From Tillandsia leiboldiana (taxonomy: Eukaryota; Streptophyta; Magnoliopsida; Poales; Bromeliaceae), in the NCBI GenBank assembly GCA_029204045.2, contig CM055071.1, forward strand, positions 18,696,867 through 18,760,866: 64,000 bases of DNA, given 5' to 3'. Position numbers and translations under genes: made by a program. This document shows positions 9,131-19,349 of the stretch, piece by piece (within the stretch, counting starts at the first letter, position 1; the number at the start of each line of letters is the position of its first letter). The notes under the pieces were generated by a model that saw only the letters and a list, made by a program, of their open reading frames with translations, was not told the origin of the DNA and made no database searches.

Positions 9131-10731
9131 GTACGTGTTGGATTTGATTCAAGCATGGGGGTTTTGGATTTATTGATGGATTTTCAATAAGTTTTGAGCT
9201 GAATGGATTTTTATTTCCTTCCATCTCGTTCCATGCTTGCACCTTGGGAACCACTTGTGTGCTGCTGGTTGGGGGCTTTGGATATTTTACTGCGCGGAGC
9301 CGAGGGCTTGCGCGCGTGCTGTGTGGTGATTGTGGAGTGAGCCGAAGCGTGCCGGATATTTGTAGAGGACCCGAGGGTTATGTTCGAGCTTCCGGGGAAT
9401 TTTCCGAGGATCGCGAGAGCGCGCGCGCGGCGCAGTTTTGGGTTTTTTTTCCGGCAGTTTTTGACAGTGAGCGGCGCGACACTTCACCGACTTCAGCGTT
9501 TTCCTGCGGAATGCTTTTGAGGTGGGTTGGAATTTCACCGAAATGTATGGAATGCCCTCTAAAGCTTCTGTAAGCATGTTGATCATGTTTAGTTTATCTG
9601 TTTTATGCTTATTAAATCTGATAGTTGCCTAGAAAATTGTAGAAATACTTTCCTGAGCCCCTGATATTTTTAGCATGATCTAGAGGTTTCTTGACACTAG
9701 ACTGCATGATTATTTTGCATTGGATTGGCATCTGAACCGTTTTAAAAATCGTCGGACATGTTTAATGAAAACCGGGCTTTGAAAAATGTTTCTAAAATTG
9801 TGAGATCACCCAGAGGGGTTGAATTGGTTTAGATTGCATGTATGCTCGTGCCAGAGGGCCGAGCGGATTTTTAGTGCATTGTGTGTTGAGTTTCTAGTGT
9901 CTTGAGAGTTGCATTTCCTGGTTGGGATTGTCGAGTTCATTATAGATCATGGGTCGTATTTTTGATTTAGTCGTGGAGGTTTCCCGACTTCGCCGTGGGT
10001 TGTGCATTATCAGATTGAGTCGTAGAGAGTTCTCCGGCAGATTATGTGAGGATTTGGGCATTTCTCGATTGAGTCGTGGTTTCTTTTTCCGACTGAGTTG
10101 AGCTGTTGAGCTTTTGAGTTTCCGATCTGTTTGATCGTGGATCTTAGCCTGCATGTGCCTCTTATGAGACAGTTGAGACTGACGAGATACTTGAGTTCGG
10201 TGGGGTCGCTCCCCTCGAGCTACGCCCCGGGTGCGTGTTGTTGATGCGCCTAGTTGATATACTAGTGGTCGCTTGATACCCCTGGCCGAGTTACCATGGG
10301 GTCACTTTGTGTGAGATTGAGATAGTCCGTGTGGGACGCCCTACGTAAGTCCCGTCCCAGTGTGGATGTGGTGGCAGTAGGTTTGGCGCAGGCTTGACTG
10401 GACCCTATGAGGCAGTCATTGAGATTGGGTGTTATGAGTGAGTGATTGCATAGCATGTTCTTAGATGAGTTTTCCTTTGAGCATGATACTCGAGGCATGT
10501 TAGCAGTAGCGAGAGTATACATATTTCATCTTTAGTAGAGTTTCCTGAGCATGATGTTTGAGACTTGGTAGCTATAGTTTCCTTCCAGCTTTTATTTATC
10601 TATCTATCTATCTATCTGCATACCTATATGTTGTGCCTCCAGTAGACTTAGTGGGCATACCGTGGATATTGGTGACGGTACCCACTAGGATCTACCTTCT
10701 GCAGTAGATCTCACACTTGCTGCGGTGACAG
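9131..10731 (+). other. Candidate intron inside the LTR
   Basis: The donor-like junction is GAG/GTACGT at 9131 and the acceptor-like one is GACAG/GTTCC at 10731. Similar donor and acceptor pairs occur in three other gypsy LTRs here (14720-17615, 53367-56692 with 46357-49694, and 45845-59404, all minus strand). Inferred from sequence only. Confidence 0.4.
10681..10716 (+). promoter_or_regulatory. Conserved LTR hairpin
   Basis: CCCACTAGGATCTAC, an 8-base loop, then GTAGATCTCACAC. The perfect stem is GATCTAC/GTAGATC. Equivalent elements occur in the LTRs at 14747, 46377, 53387 and 45888 (reverse orientation), each next to the candidate acceptor. Confidence 0.6.
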
Positions 10732-11134
10732 GTTCCTGAGGTGGCTGTTCCGGCTTGTGTCGCGCAGAGACAGCAGATCGAGGTGAGGATGTGGCCGATT
10801 AGTTTCTTACCAACATTGAGAGTTTGAGGTAGATGTACCCGGTATTTTATTTTATGATTCCATTTTTGTACTGGACATTCTGAGAGATCTGTGAGGATTG
10901 TACTTGTTTTAGAATAGTTGAGAAACTTGTATTGAGGATTATTGATTGTATTCAGATGTTCAGTTGTTTTTCTTTAGCTTTTGTGTTTTAGTTCTTTTTC
11001 AGCTCTGATACTTTTTAGCTTTAGATCTGACTTGTAGGGTAGACACTTCGTCTGTACGGCAGTTTCCGTACAGATGGCGGATCTGTTGGCGAGCCCGGGT
11101 CGCAGTTTCGACCCCGGGGTGTGACAGATTAGGG

Positions 11135-11147
11135 TGGTATCAGAGCC
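11135..11147 (+). promoter_or_regulatory. Primer binding site, initiator Met tRNA
   Basis: TGGTATCAGAGCC, eight bases after the LTR end. Confidence 0.88.
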
Positions 11148-11430
11148 TAGGAATATAGGTCGTTGAGGACTTAGAGACCCTAGGCTATTGGTTGGGCATT
11201 AGGATGATTGTCGTGAGAGACGTGACTTTAGCGAGAGTCCTGATTGAGGTTGTACCTCCCCCAGAGGATTGGGGCGAGTGATCTTACATGTTATTCCTCT
11301 AAAAATGATTATGTTGGCTGCAGACAACATAATGTTTTAGTATGGGTAACATGTTCTAGACTTTCGCTTGATTGGGTCGAGAGAGTTCTTGGTCCTTATG
11401 TTTGTTCTGTTGCAGTGGTATTCGATGCTT

Positions 11431-13318
11431 CTGAAACGCCGTGCAGCGGCGAGGGCGTATTTGACCTAGGATGAAGAGCCCGAACAGCGGGAGGCTGAAT
11501 GGACAGAGCAGAGTGAGGTTCGTGAGTTGCGAGCCAAGTAGCTCAGTTGTTTGAGGCAATGCGGTGCCAGGAAGAAAGCATGGAGCGCGTGATGCGCATA
11601 CTTGAGCTGAGAGCATCTCCCGGGGTATCGCCAGTAGTACCTCCGGCCGCGACATCGTCGACTTCGACCCAGATCGCACTGTGGATAGTGCTGGAGCAGC
11701 AAGAGATTGCCAATCGGATTATGTACTTCATCCAGTTCCATTCCCTGCAGATTTCGGGACCGAGTTTGGAGCCTTGGGAGGCCGAGAACTGGACAGCTGC
11801 TATGGAAGGGTTATTGAAAGATTTGTTCATCCAGGAGAGGCATCAGGTGCACTTGGTTGCGCACTTTTGGATAGGGACGCCGAGAGTTGATGGCGTCGAG
11901 TTCGTCCTGTTGGACCACCGGGAGCATAGTTGAGGATCTGGAGTGAGTTCTGCGACGGTTGAGCAGTGTGCCCCATGCCGCCCAGGATGAGGCTGAGAAA
12001 ATTGATCGAGTTTGAGAGGGGACTGCATCGAGACGTCTATCACCTTGTGATTTCTCGGCGAGCGCCGACTGTAGATGCAGCGATTGTGCAGGCTCGATGG
12101 ATTGACCGAGCCTTAGTGATCGCGTTCGAGAGGGATCGAGAGCGAGGGACCAGCTCCAGTGAGAGACGTCCAGCATCGTCGGATTTTGGGATAGACGAGT
12201 GGACCGAGGTTGCCATGATTCCAGTTTAGGGTCATGGGTCTCACAGGAGGTGGAGACCAGGAGGTTCTCGACAGTCGAGACACCAGCGGCAGTATCGGTA
12301 TGATTGTGTTTTTGCGGTGGGCCGCATTCATCGCCATAGAGTGACTGCAGGAAAGGGCGATGCTTTTCATGTGGATAGCCAGGATATCTTCAAGCAGAGT
12401 GTCCCAGAGTAGAGCTCATGGAATTGCCGCTGGCGATGGCACCCTTTCCCCCTCACTACCCCTTTTAGGATGAGGAGGTTCATCCGATTTATCGGAAGGC
12501 TGATGGAGCCGTGATGCCGAGGCAGGTTGAGCGATGGCCACAAGCATCTAGTGGATGGGATCGTGCAGCCGGATAGAGGACGCCAGGATAGTGGATCGCG
12601 TCTTACCAGGTGTGGTTCTGCTGACGGTTGTCAGAGTTGGAGCTTGTTTGATGCCGACACCGCTTGCGCGTGTTTTAGTGGAGCAGAGGTAGCTTCGCGT
12701 GGGCCTGAGATAGGATGGTTGGCTTGTGCACGTGAGGATCAGGTTCTAGATCACGTTTAGCACATGGTTGAGTGTTGCCAACCCCACCCAGTGCAGTTAG
12801 GACATTGGATTTGATCCATTGAGTTTTAGTCCTACATCAGCTCTGAGATATTGATATGAGGTTGGATTGGGATTGGATATCCCACGCTATCCTATCACGG
12901 ATTGTCGAGAGTGGACAAAGACCCTTCGTGGACCTGGATAGAAGGAGGGTGTTTATAGAGGAGGCTAGACCACGACAGAGGTTGAGTCGTGGTCGTATCG
13001 CTTGCTAGCGTTGGTGGAGGAGGTGCCTGCGGCGGCACCGGGACTAAAGGATATCCTTATCGCCGTGTGATCCCGGGTGTGAGTCTACTTGAGCAGTTGT
13101 TAAAGCCGCCGTTTAGTGAGATTGAGATCAAGATAGTGATTGACGCAGTTTTGGAGACTGCGCCGACTATGGTGGCACCTTTTGGAGTATCAACTGTGAG
13201 ACAGAGAGTGAGAGCTGATAGCACAGTTGCGGGATTTGATGGATCGAGAGGTCTGGGTGGCCCAGTACCACGTCGTGGGAATACGACAGTGAGGATTCGA
13301 GAGATTGATACTTGAGTA
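11431..13318 (+). pseudogene. Decayed gypsy gag and start of pol
   Basis: It has many stops and frameshifts. The gag start region (about 11431-11520) and 11547-11933 match the gag remnant at 52145-52690 on the minus strand. The best segment is SLEPWEAENWTAAMEGLLKD, the gypsy gag WEAENW-type motif. Near the end, about 13080-13315 reads as a worn RT N-terminus: FSEIEIKIVIDAVLETAPT lines up with the intact pol at 63300-63400. Between these I see only scattered traces. The copia element at 13324 splits it, and it resumes at 41915. Confidence 0.7.
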
Positions 13319-13550
13319 GGATGTGTTAAGGAATTTGTTTTGGCGCATTTCGTGAAAGTATTTAAGTCTTGAAGATTGAAGATGAAGAAGTTTGGATCAT
13401 GTAACTCAATCTCAAGAAAGAAGAATTCAAAAGGATCAGGTATGTTTAACTAATTATTTTTGGTGATCCGAATACTTTTTATAGTGTAGAAACACTTGGA
13501 TGACTTTTTAATTGCATAAAAATAAAAAACTGGACATGGGACATGTTCAG

Positions 13551-13773
13551 GATCCGGATCAGACATTCCAATCCGGATCCCGAAGGGTGTTAGTTCATAC
13601 GCAAATTCAATCCGGATCCAAGCCCTTTCTGATCCGGATCCCGAACATGGGTTTTTGCTGAATTGTATGAACGATCCGGATCATGCACTTCGATCCGGAT
13701 CCCGAACCTTTGTTTTTCAGGAAACTGTCTGTCACGTTACTGCAATCCGGATCGCCGAAATCCGATCCGGATC
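13551..13773 (+). repeat. Array of eight (G/A)ATCCGGATC palindromes
   Basis: The same arrangement as at 4455-4676, ending about 65 bp before the TATA box at 13840. The pairs alternate a plain copy with one followed by CCGAA. The matching array in the 3' LTR is 40891-41113. Confidence 0.9.
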
Positions 13774-13839
13774 GTCGTCCTGAAAAATCCCAGAAAAGGT
13801 TGGTTTTTGATTCTTATCTTCTTCCAACGGTTTCTAACC

Positions 13840-13848
13840 TATAAATAG
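13840..13848 (+). promoter_or_regulatory. LTR TATA box
   Basis: TATAAATAG, conserved among the copia LTRs of the window. Confidence 0.75.
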
Positions 13849-14113
13849 ACCCTTTAATTCATCTTTTAGGGTACGACGCAAAAAGCGAAAAATACGACCG
13901 AAATAGAAAAATCCACATATAGAGAAGAAAGGAAATACTAGATTTAATTCTATGTTTCTTCATCTATATTATTAATTTGATTCTAGGTTTTCCAAACTCA
14001 GATTTTGAGTAGAATCAAATTAATGAATACTTAGATGGTATTTCCGATCTATTTCTAATCTAAGTATTCGGCGGATCATCACCACCCAAAAACAACGATT
14101 TTCCCAAAATCGG

Positions 14114-14275
14114 CGCGTGGACTCGCGTGGCCTTGTGGATTCAAGGTGCAACCGCTCTCGTGGATTCGGAGCGAGGTACGTTCGTGGATTCGAAGCGTGC
14201 TACTGGGTGAAGACCGTGGATTCGGTCGGACGTCGTGGATTCGGCGTTGGGCGCTGATCGTGGATTCGAGAAGCG
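14114..14275 (+). repeat. Hairpin array, seven units with loop TGGATT
   Basis: Stems by position: 14114-14127 CGCG/CGCG (loop TGGACT); 14131-14146 CCTTG/CAAGG; 14154-14172 GCTC-T-CG/CGGAGC with a bulged T; 14178-14198 ACGTTCG/CGAA-G-CGT with a bulged G; 14212-14227 GACCG/CGGTC; 14230-14247 ACGTCG/CGGCGT; 14252-14275 CGCT-GA-TCG/CGA-GA-AGCG with tandem G-A mismatches. The loop is constant while the stems change on both sides. It lies downstream of the TATA box. The same array is at 41454-41615. Confidence 0.87.
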
Positions 14276-15144
14276 TTGCTGTCACGCCCCGAGTCCGCCA
14301 ATTTGTACGGTTCGGGCACGCCAACAGACCCGCCAATCGGGTAAGGCCTTTTCCTACCCGAAAGGAACGGTAACATCCATAATAACACAACAAGTGTATG
14401 CGGAAGCTCAATATCAGAGTATTAAAAATCACTATAAATTTAAAACTTTCATTCGATAACATACAGTTAATGCGGAAATGAAAGCATACAATAGTGAACC
14501 ATGCGTTACTTTATTACACTTTACATTTCTGAACTTGCAAATAAAATTATTACAATTCCTTTACATAAATTCCTCACCATACAAGGTTCACTCAAGGAAT
14601 ATATAAATGGGATACCTCTGCTAGACCCTCTAGGTCTCTATGCTGCTGGGCCCTTGCCCCTGTCGTATACCTCGCCGTCTGCCTCTGAACCGTCGCGATC
14701 GCTGCATCCATAGCTGAACCTGTGGGGGGAGTCACCCAAGGGGTGTGAGAACTACGACATAGTTCCCAGTGGGTTCAACCACCGAGAAAAAGTGTCCTAC
14801 ACCACTTGGTCCAATGGAAGCAATAATAATAGTGCTAGGAAACTAAAATCCTCGAAATCAAAATGCAGCTATGCAAAATAATATATCACTGTTTGTATGT
14901 ACACATCGACCCAGCACTACTCTGTCTAGTCATACTAGGCTACTAAGCACCAACTCGGCCACTATGCCGCTGCATACAGGGTTCAACTAACCCGGCCATC
15001 TTGGCCACTCTATTTTCTCTTTATTCTTTAAATTCTGGTGCTTTAGTTCAAGTTAACCCTCAAAAATTCTTATCCAACGGGCCCAAGCCCGGTAGTCCTG
15101 CTACCATAAGATAAGATTTCCAAGGTTGCCGATAACACCCGCAA

Positions 15145-15745
15145 GTGTTACCCCGTCCTACGGAAGAAACGTCCCGAACGGGTCACTGCCCGGGAGAGGG
15201 GTTACTGCCCGTACCTCCAACCTGGGCTGGTTTCACCGTAGGCCCGCCCGTTTTATTTTTTTATATTTTCGTTACTCCGTCCTACGGAAGAAATGTCCCG
15301 AACGGGTCTCTACCCGGGAGAGGGATACTGCCCGTACCTCCAACCTGGGCTGGTTTCACCGTAGAATCTTTATATTTTCTTTCTTTTCTTTTTACTTTAG
15401 TTCTTAGCCTTTTTGCCTTTGAACACTTGCTTTCCTTTCTTATTCGAGCTTATAGCTCCCATTTTGCCACTGGCAAATCTCTTTCTCTTTTCTCTGAGCA
15501 TTTAGCTCTTTACTTTTACTTTAAGCCTTTCGAAAGTACCTCGTCCGACGGGTCACTGCCCAGGGAGCCCTGCTCCACTTGACGAGTCTCAAATTCGAAG
15601 GCGCCATTTAAATTCTCTTTATGCTTTTTAGCCACTTTTAGCTTGCTTTTAACTTTAAGCCTTTCGAAAGTACCTCGTCCGACGGGTCACTGCCCAGGGA
15701 GTCCTGCTCCACTTGACGAGTCTCAAATTCGAAGGCGTCATTTAT
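15145..15745. repeat. Two pairs of roughly 130-bp direct repeats
   Basis: CCGTCCTACGGAAGAAA...GGGCTGGTTTCACCGTAG occurs twice (about 15147 and 15279). TTTCGAAAGTACCTCGTCCG...CGAGTCTCAAATTCGAAGGCG occurs twice (about 15527 and 15661). Both share CGGGTCACTGCCC-like cores. Confidence 0.75.
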
Positions 15746-16810
15746 ATCCTCTTTTCATTCTCTTTATCTTAAGCAATTTGCTTGTCTTGCTTATTAACCA
15801 CTTTTTCATCCCTTGCCCTAGGTCTTGCCACACGGGTAACCAGAGAGTCTCCTGGACTCTTACACATTTCACTTTCTTTGTTTAACTCAAATTGAAGTTA
15901 AAGTTATTGTCCATTTGCCCAGACACCCTATGACTCTCTAGGGTTATATTTGTTTAATTCTTTAACCTTGGGATCTTATCCCGCTTTCCTGATTCCTTAC
16001 TGAATCCTAGAGTTAACTTAACTCTATTTTCCTGTTCCACTTTATCTTAGAGTTACACTGACTCTAATATCCTGTCTGTGAATTCAAACTCTACTAGTTC
16101 ACCTTAGGTTCCCTTTACCTAAGTTCCATGTCATACTTGCCCTAGAGTTCCCTGACTCTATGCTGATCACTAGTTCACCTTAGGTTCTCTTTACCTAAGT
16201 TCCATGTCATGCTTGTCATAGAGTTCCTTGACTCTATATTGATCACTCTATCCAGTGTCCTTAGGTTATTACCTAAGACCATGCCACTCATCCACCCTAG
16301 GATAACTCCTAAGTTGATGTCACTCGTCAAACCCCTACACTAGGTTTTCTCCTAGTCTTACTACCAACAAATGTTGTTCCCTTATGTCACGTGATTCCTA
16401 GGGTTATACCCTAAGATGATCACAATCATAATAGCTAATCCTTTTTCATGCATGCATTTATTTTCATCTTATTCATAAAATAATAATTATCTCTACGCAT
16501 GCATAATCATCATATATCTTTGGCAACCAACAGTTGCACTTTTCCTCTGTGTCCCTTTGCACATGCACATCTATTCCTCTATCTCTGGCAACCAACATTT
16601 GCACCTTTTTCATCTGAATCCATCTACACATGCAATCTTAATCATAATTACCTAACGCCTCTAACAGGCTACTATCATGCTTCGAATCAAAAGCAAAGGA
16701 GCAAGGGGAGAGGTCACCCATTTTCGGCAGAATCCCCCACCTTGTGGTGTCCCCAATTGCTTGTAGACACTTGCAATTGGTCCCTGCGCGATTCCACTTG
16801 TCTCCTCGAG

Positions 16811-17465
16811 CTTGCACGCAAAACGATGCACCTCCCTCGAGTCCGCACGCAAAACGGTGCACGTACCTCAAATCTGCACGCAAAACGGTGCATATTTTTC
16901 CTAGCCCTGCACAAAAAATGACGCATAATATTAGGATCGGCACGCAAAACTGTGCGCGACAACACGAACTGAACGCGAAACGGTGCACGTACCTCGAAAC
17001 TGCACGCAAAATGGTGCATATCTGACTGTAGGGTTGCACACAAAATGGTGCAGATTTTTCCCTAGCCCTGCACAAAAATGATGCAAACCATCAGATTCTT
17101 CACGCGAAACTGCGCGCATTGGTCCAACCCGCACGCAAAACGGAGCACCTACCCCGTATTGGCACGCAAAACGGTGCACACTCTAATATAGGGTTGCACG
17201 CAAAACGGTGCATATTTTTTCGGCCCTGCACGCAAAACGAGATGCATTATTAGAGTCTGCACGCAAAACGGTGCCCGCTAGTCCAACCTGCACGCAAAAA
17301 GGAGTACATACCTTGTATTGGCACGCAAAACGATGCACGTTCCTTTTTCAACTTTGCACGCAAAACGGTGCATATTCTCCGGGCCTATGCCCAAAACTGC
17401 GCATACTTATCGAATCCGCACGCAAAACGGTGCATATCTCCACGAGCGGCATGCAAAACGAGGCG
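16811..17465. repeat. 21-copy array of a TGCACGCAAAACGGTGCA-like stem-loop
   Basis: About 21 copies spaced roughly 28-35 bp. The unit has stem TGCAC/GTGCA and loop GCAAAACG; the spacers vary. Copies start near 16813, 16847, 16876, 16907, 16939, 16972, 17000, 17035, 17068, 17099, 17130, 17161, 17195, 17227, 17258, 17289, 17320, 17355, 17388, 17417 and 17449. It falls inside the candidate intron. The apparent ORFs here follow the repeat and are not genes. Confidence 0.88.
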
Positions 17466-18267
17466 CGCCCAAAATGCCCGCGAAACTCGCGCAGTAAAAC
17501 GGCACAGTAAAACTTGGTCCCTAACACGCACATAGGCATGGGGGTCAAATCCATAATCCAAAAGGAAATGTAAAAACTGCGACAAAAATACCGCAAAATG
17601 GCACACGGGACCTACCTCAACAATGCCGTGATGTCCCACGCTTCCATTCATCTCTTTGGAACACCCTGCGCGCTCCACGGAGTCCACTGCGCGCTCGTGT
17701 GCCCTCGAAAACCCCGGGCGAAATCGCCCGGTTCGCCTCCTGGTACGCTCGGGTGAAGCCAACAGGGAGAAAAAGAAGGAAAATGGGGCGATTCGGGCCT
17801 AAATAGGCCATTTCCGGACTTTCGGGCGCACCCTTTCGGGCGCCCGAAAACTTTCGGGCGGCTACAATAACTGGCCCGCCGTGGTCCACGCGTCCATGCT
17901 GCGCCAGCTGGGCGCCACGTCAGCACCGCTCGGCCAACGATGAGGCGACACGTGGCCCTGGACCCGTGCACCGCGACCAACGAACAGCGGCGGCCAACCA
18001 GGAGGCGACACGTGGACCGCACCACCTCCCCGCGCTGACCCCGGCCGCAGCGTCCCGTCGCGTCAGCGCGTCACGTCGTGCTGACCGACGAATGGGAGGC
18101 CGACACGTGGCCTCCCCCGCTGACACCGCTACAGTGCCGCGCGCGTGTTCCCGACGCGCCCCGCTCCCTCGGTCAGAGCGGCCAATGACGGAGCGCCACG
18201 TGGCGCTCCCCCACCTACCACGCGCACCTCGGGCCGCGCGCCCCCGCGCCTCGTGCGGGAAAGGCTT

Positions 18268-18386
18268 GCCTCGGGATTCGTGCCCATGCCTCGGGATTCG
18301 TGCCCATGCCTCGGGATCCGTGCCAACTGCCTCAGGATCCGTGCCAATTGCCTCGGGATCCGTGCCGCTGCCTCGGGATCCGAGCC
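18268..18386. repeat. Six-copy 20-21 bp tandem repeat
   Basis: GCCTCGGGATCCGTGCC-type units start at 18268, 18288, 18308, 18329, 18350 and 18370. They lie on the upstream side of the minus-strand LTR promoter region. The second assembled copy is at about 31108-31218. Confidence 0.88.
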
Positions 18387-19318
18387 AACAGTAACTTCCG
18401 GGCGCGCTATAGTAACTTTCGGGCGCATCGAAGTCCGGACCGGGCAGCTACAGTGACTGGTTCGCTACAGTGGAAAAACCCGGTTCACTGCAGCCCGAAA
18501 ACCGATTTGCTACAGTACTTTCCGGGCGCCCGGTTCCCACTTTCGGGCACCCGAAACTCGGGCCCAAGCCCAGTTTCGCCCGTTTTCGTCCGTTCTTGCC
18601 CGTTTCTCGCCCGTTTTCGCTCAAATTTGACGGGCAGCCACAGTTTAACTTAATTTACCTCCTGGCACTTAAACTTTTCAGTTTAGGCCCTCTCTGGGTT
18701 GCCAAAAGTCCCACTGTATTCGAATTCGCTGGCGGAGCCCGTTCTCTCTATCCGGGTGTCCGATCAACGCGAAACTTTTACTATGGCCATAAAAGACATT
18801 TACGGAGCTCCCGTAATTTTCTCGGAATTTTCTGAGACTGTGAATTTTTCACTTACAATCTGGGCCCACTTTATCAGATAAGATTCAAGATCTCACATTC
18901 TAATCCCGATTTGGGCCCAATTCGTTTCCAGGTCATCCTTTACCCCAATAAATTCAATAAAATAGCATTTCATACCATTTTATTTACATTTATTTATATA
19001 CCAAAATTCTGGTTCACTACAGTTGCGGAGCGAGCGGAGAAGATCTACTAGGAGCGTATGGAAAAGGTTGAGTCGTCTGTGAGTACGGTATATCACCTTG
19101 TACGTGTTTAATTCTAGTGGATTTCACCGTGTGATCGGTCCCGTGGTTTTTTACTCCGGTTTGGAGTTTTTCCACGTAAAAATCTTGCGTGTTTATTTTT
19201 ATTTCCGCATTGGGTTTTATTGCGCAATGATTTTTTGAGTGTTTAACGTTTACACCTATTCACCCCCCTCTAGGTGTTTTTTCCCCTATTTAGATCTAAT
19301 TATATATAACCCAACAAG

Positions 19319-19330
19319 TGGTATCAGAGC
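19319..19330 (+). promoter_or_regulatory. Primer binding site, initiator Met tRNA
   Basis: TGGTATCAGAGC, two bases after the 5' LTR end at 19316. Confidence 0.93.
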
Positions 19331-19349
19331 GGGAATAGGGTTGTAAACA

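Larger units (their letters stand above)
8300..11126 (+). repeat. Gypsy LTR (2.8 kb), possibly chimeric
   Basis: It starts TGTAACATCATAG after the pol tail and a weak purine tract, and ends GGGGTGTGACA before a primer site. Its last part (about 10160-11126) matches the minus-strand LTRs at 45949 and 52959. Its first part does not match the LTR start at 43876 or those elements. A TATA-like stretch lies at 8949, a GC-rich block at about 8720-8850 and a TATC microsatellite at 10593-10617. pol on the left and gag on the right suggest an LTR shared by two elements. Confidence 0.72.
14720..17615 (-). other. Candidate intron inside the solo LTR
   Basis: On the minus strand the donor-like junction is GAG/GTAGGT at 17615 and the acceptor-like one CCCCCCACAG/GTTC at 14720, with a good pyrimidine run. 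It parallels the sites in the other gypsy LTRs. Not proven. Confidence 0.4.
14280..19021 (-). mobile_element. Solo gypsy LTR, 4.74 kb, nested in the copia 5' LTR
   Basis: It begins TGTCACGCCCCGAG and ends TTCACTACA. In reverse orientation this is a Tekay-type LTR (TGTAGTGAAC...GGGGCGTGACA). The 5-bp target duplication GTTGC is at 14275-14279 and 19022-19026. The copia 3' LTR has the empty site at about 41610-41625. There is no gag, pol, primer site or internal region, so it is a solo LTR. A second assembled copy is at 27125-31854. Long apparent ORFs inside come from repeats. Confidence 0.9.
13324..19316 (+). repeat. 5' LTR of Sire element, interrupted
   Basis: TGTTAAGG to ACCCAACA. Without the nested LTR and one TSD copy it is 1246 bp, the same length as the 3' LTR at 40664-41909. 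By eye I count about 17 substitutions and no indels between the two. Confidence 0.92.

Noticed and set aside
16811..17465. CRISPR-like array
   Set aside because: Periodic short repeats with variable spacers, but in a plant LTR, with degenerate repeats, irregular spacing and no cas genes.
16638..17510. Cys-rich or Lys-rich ORFs on both strands (and copies at 29459-30414)
   Set aside because: Translations of the stem-loop array; the repeated peptide phrases come from the DNA repeat.
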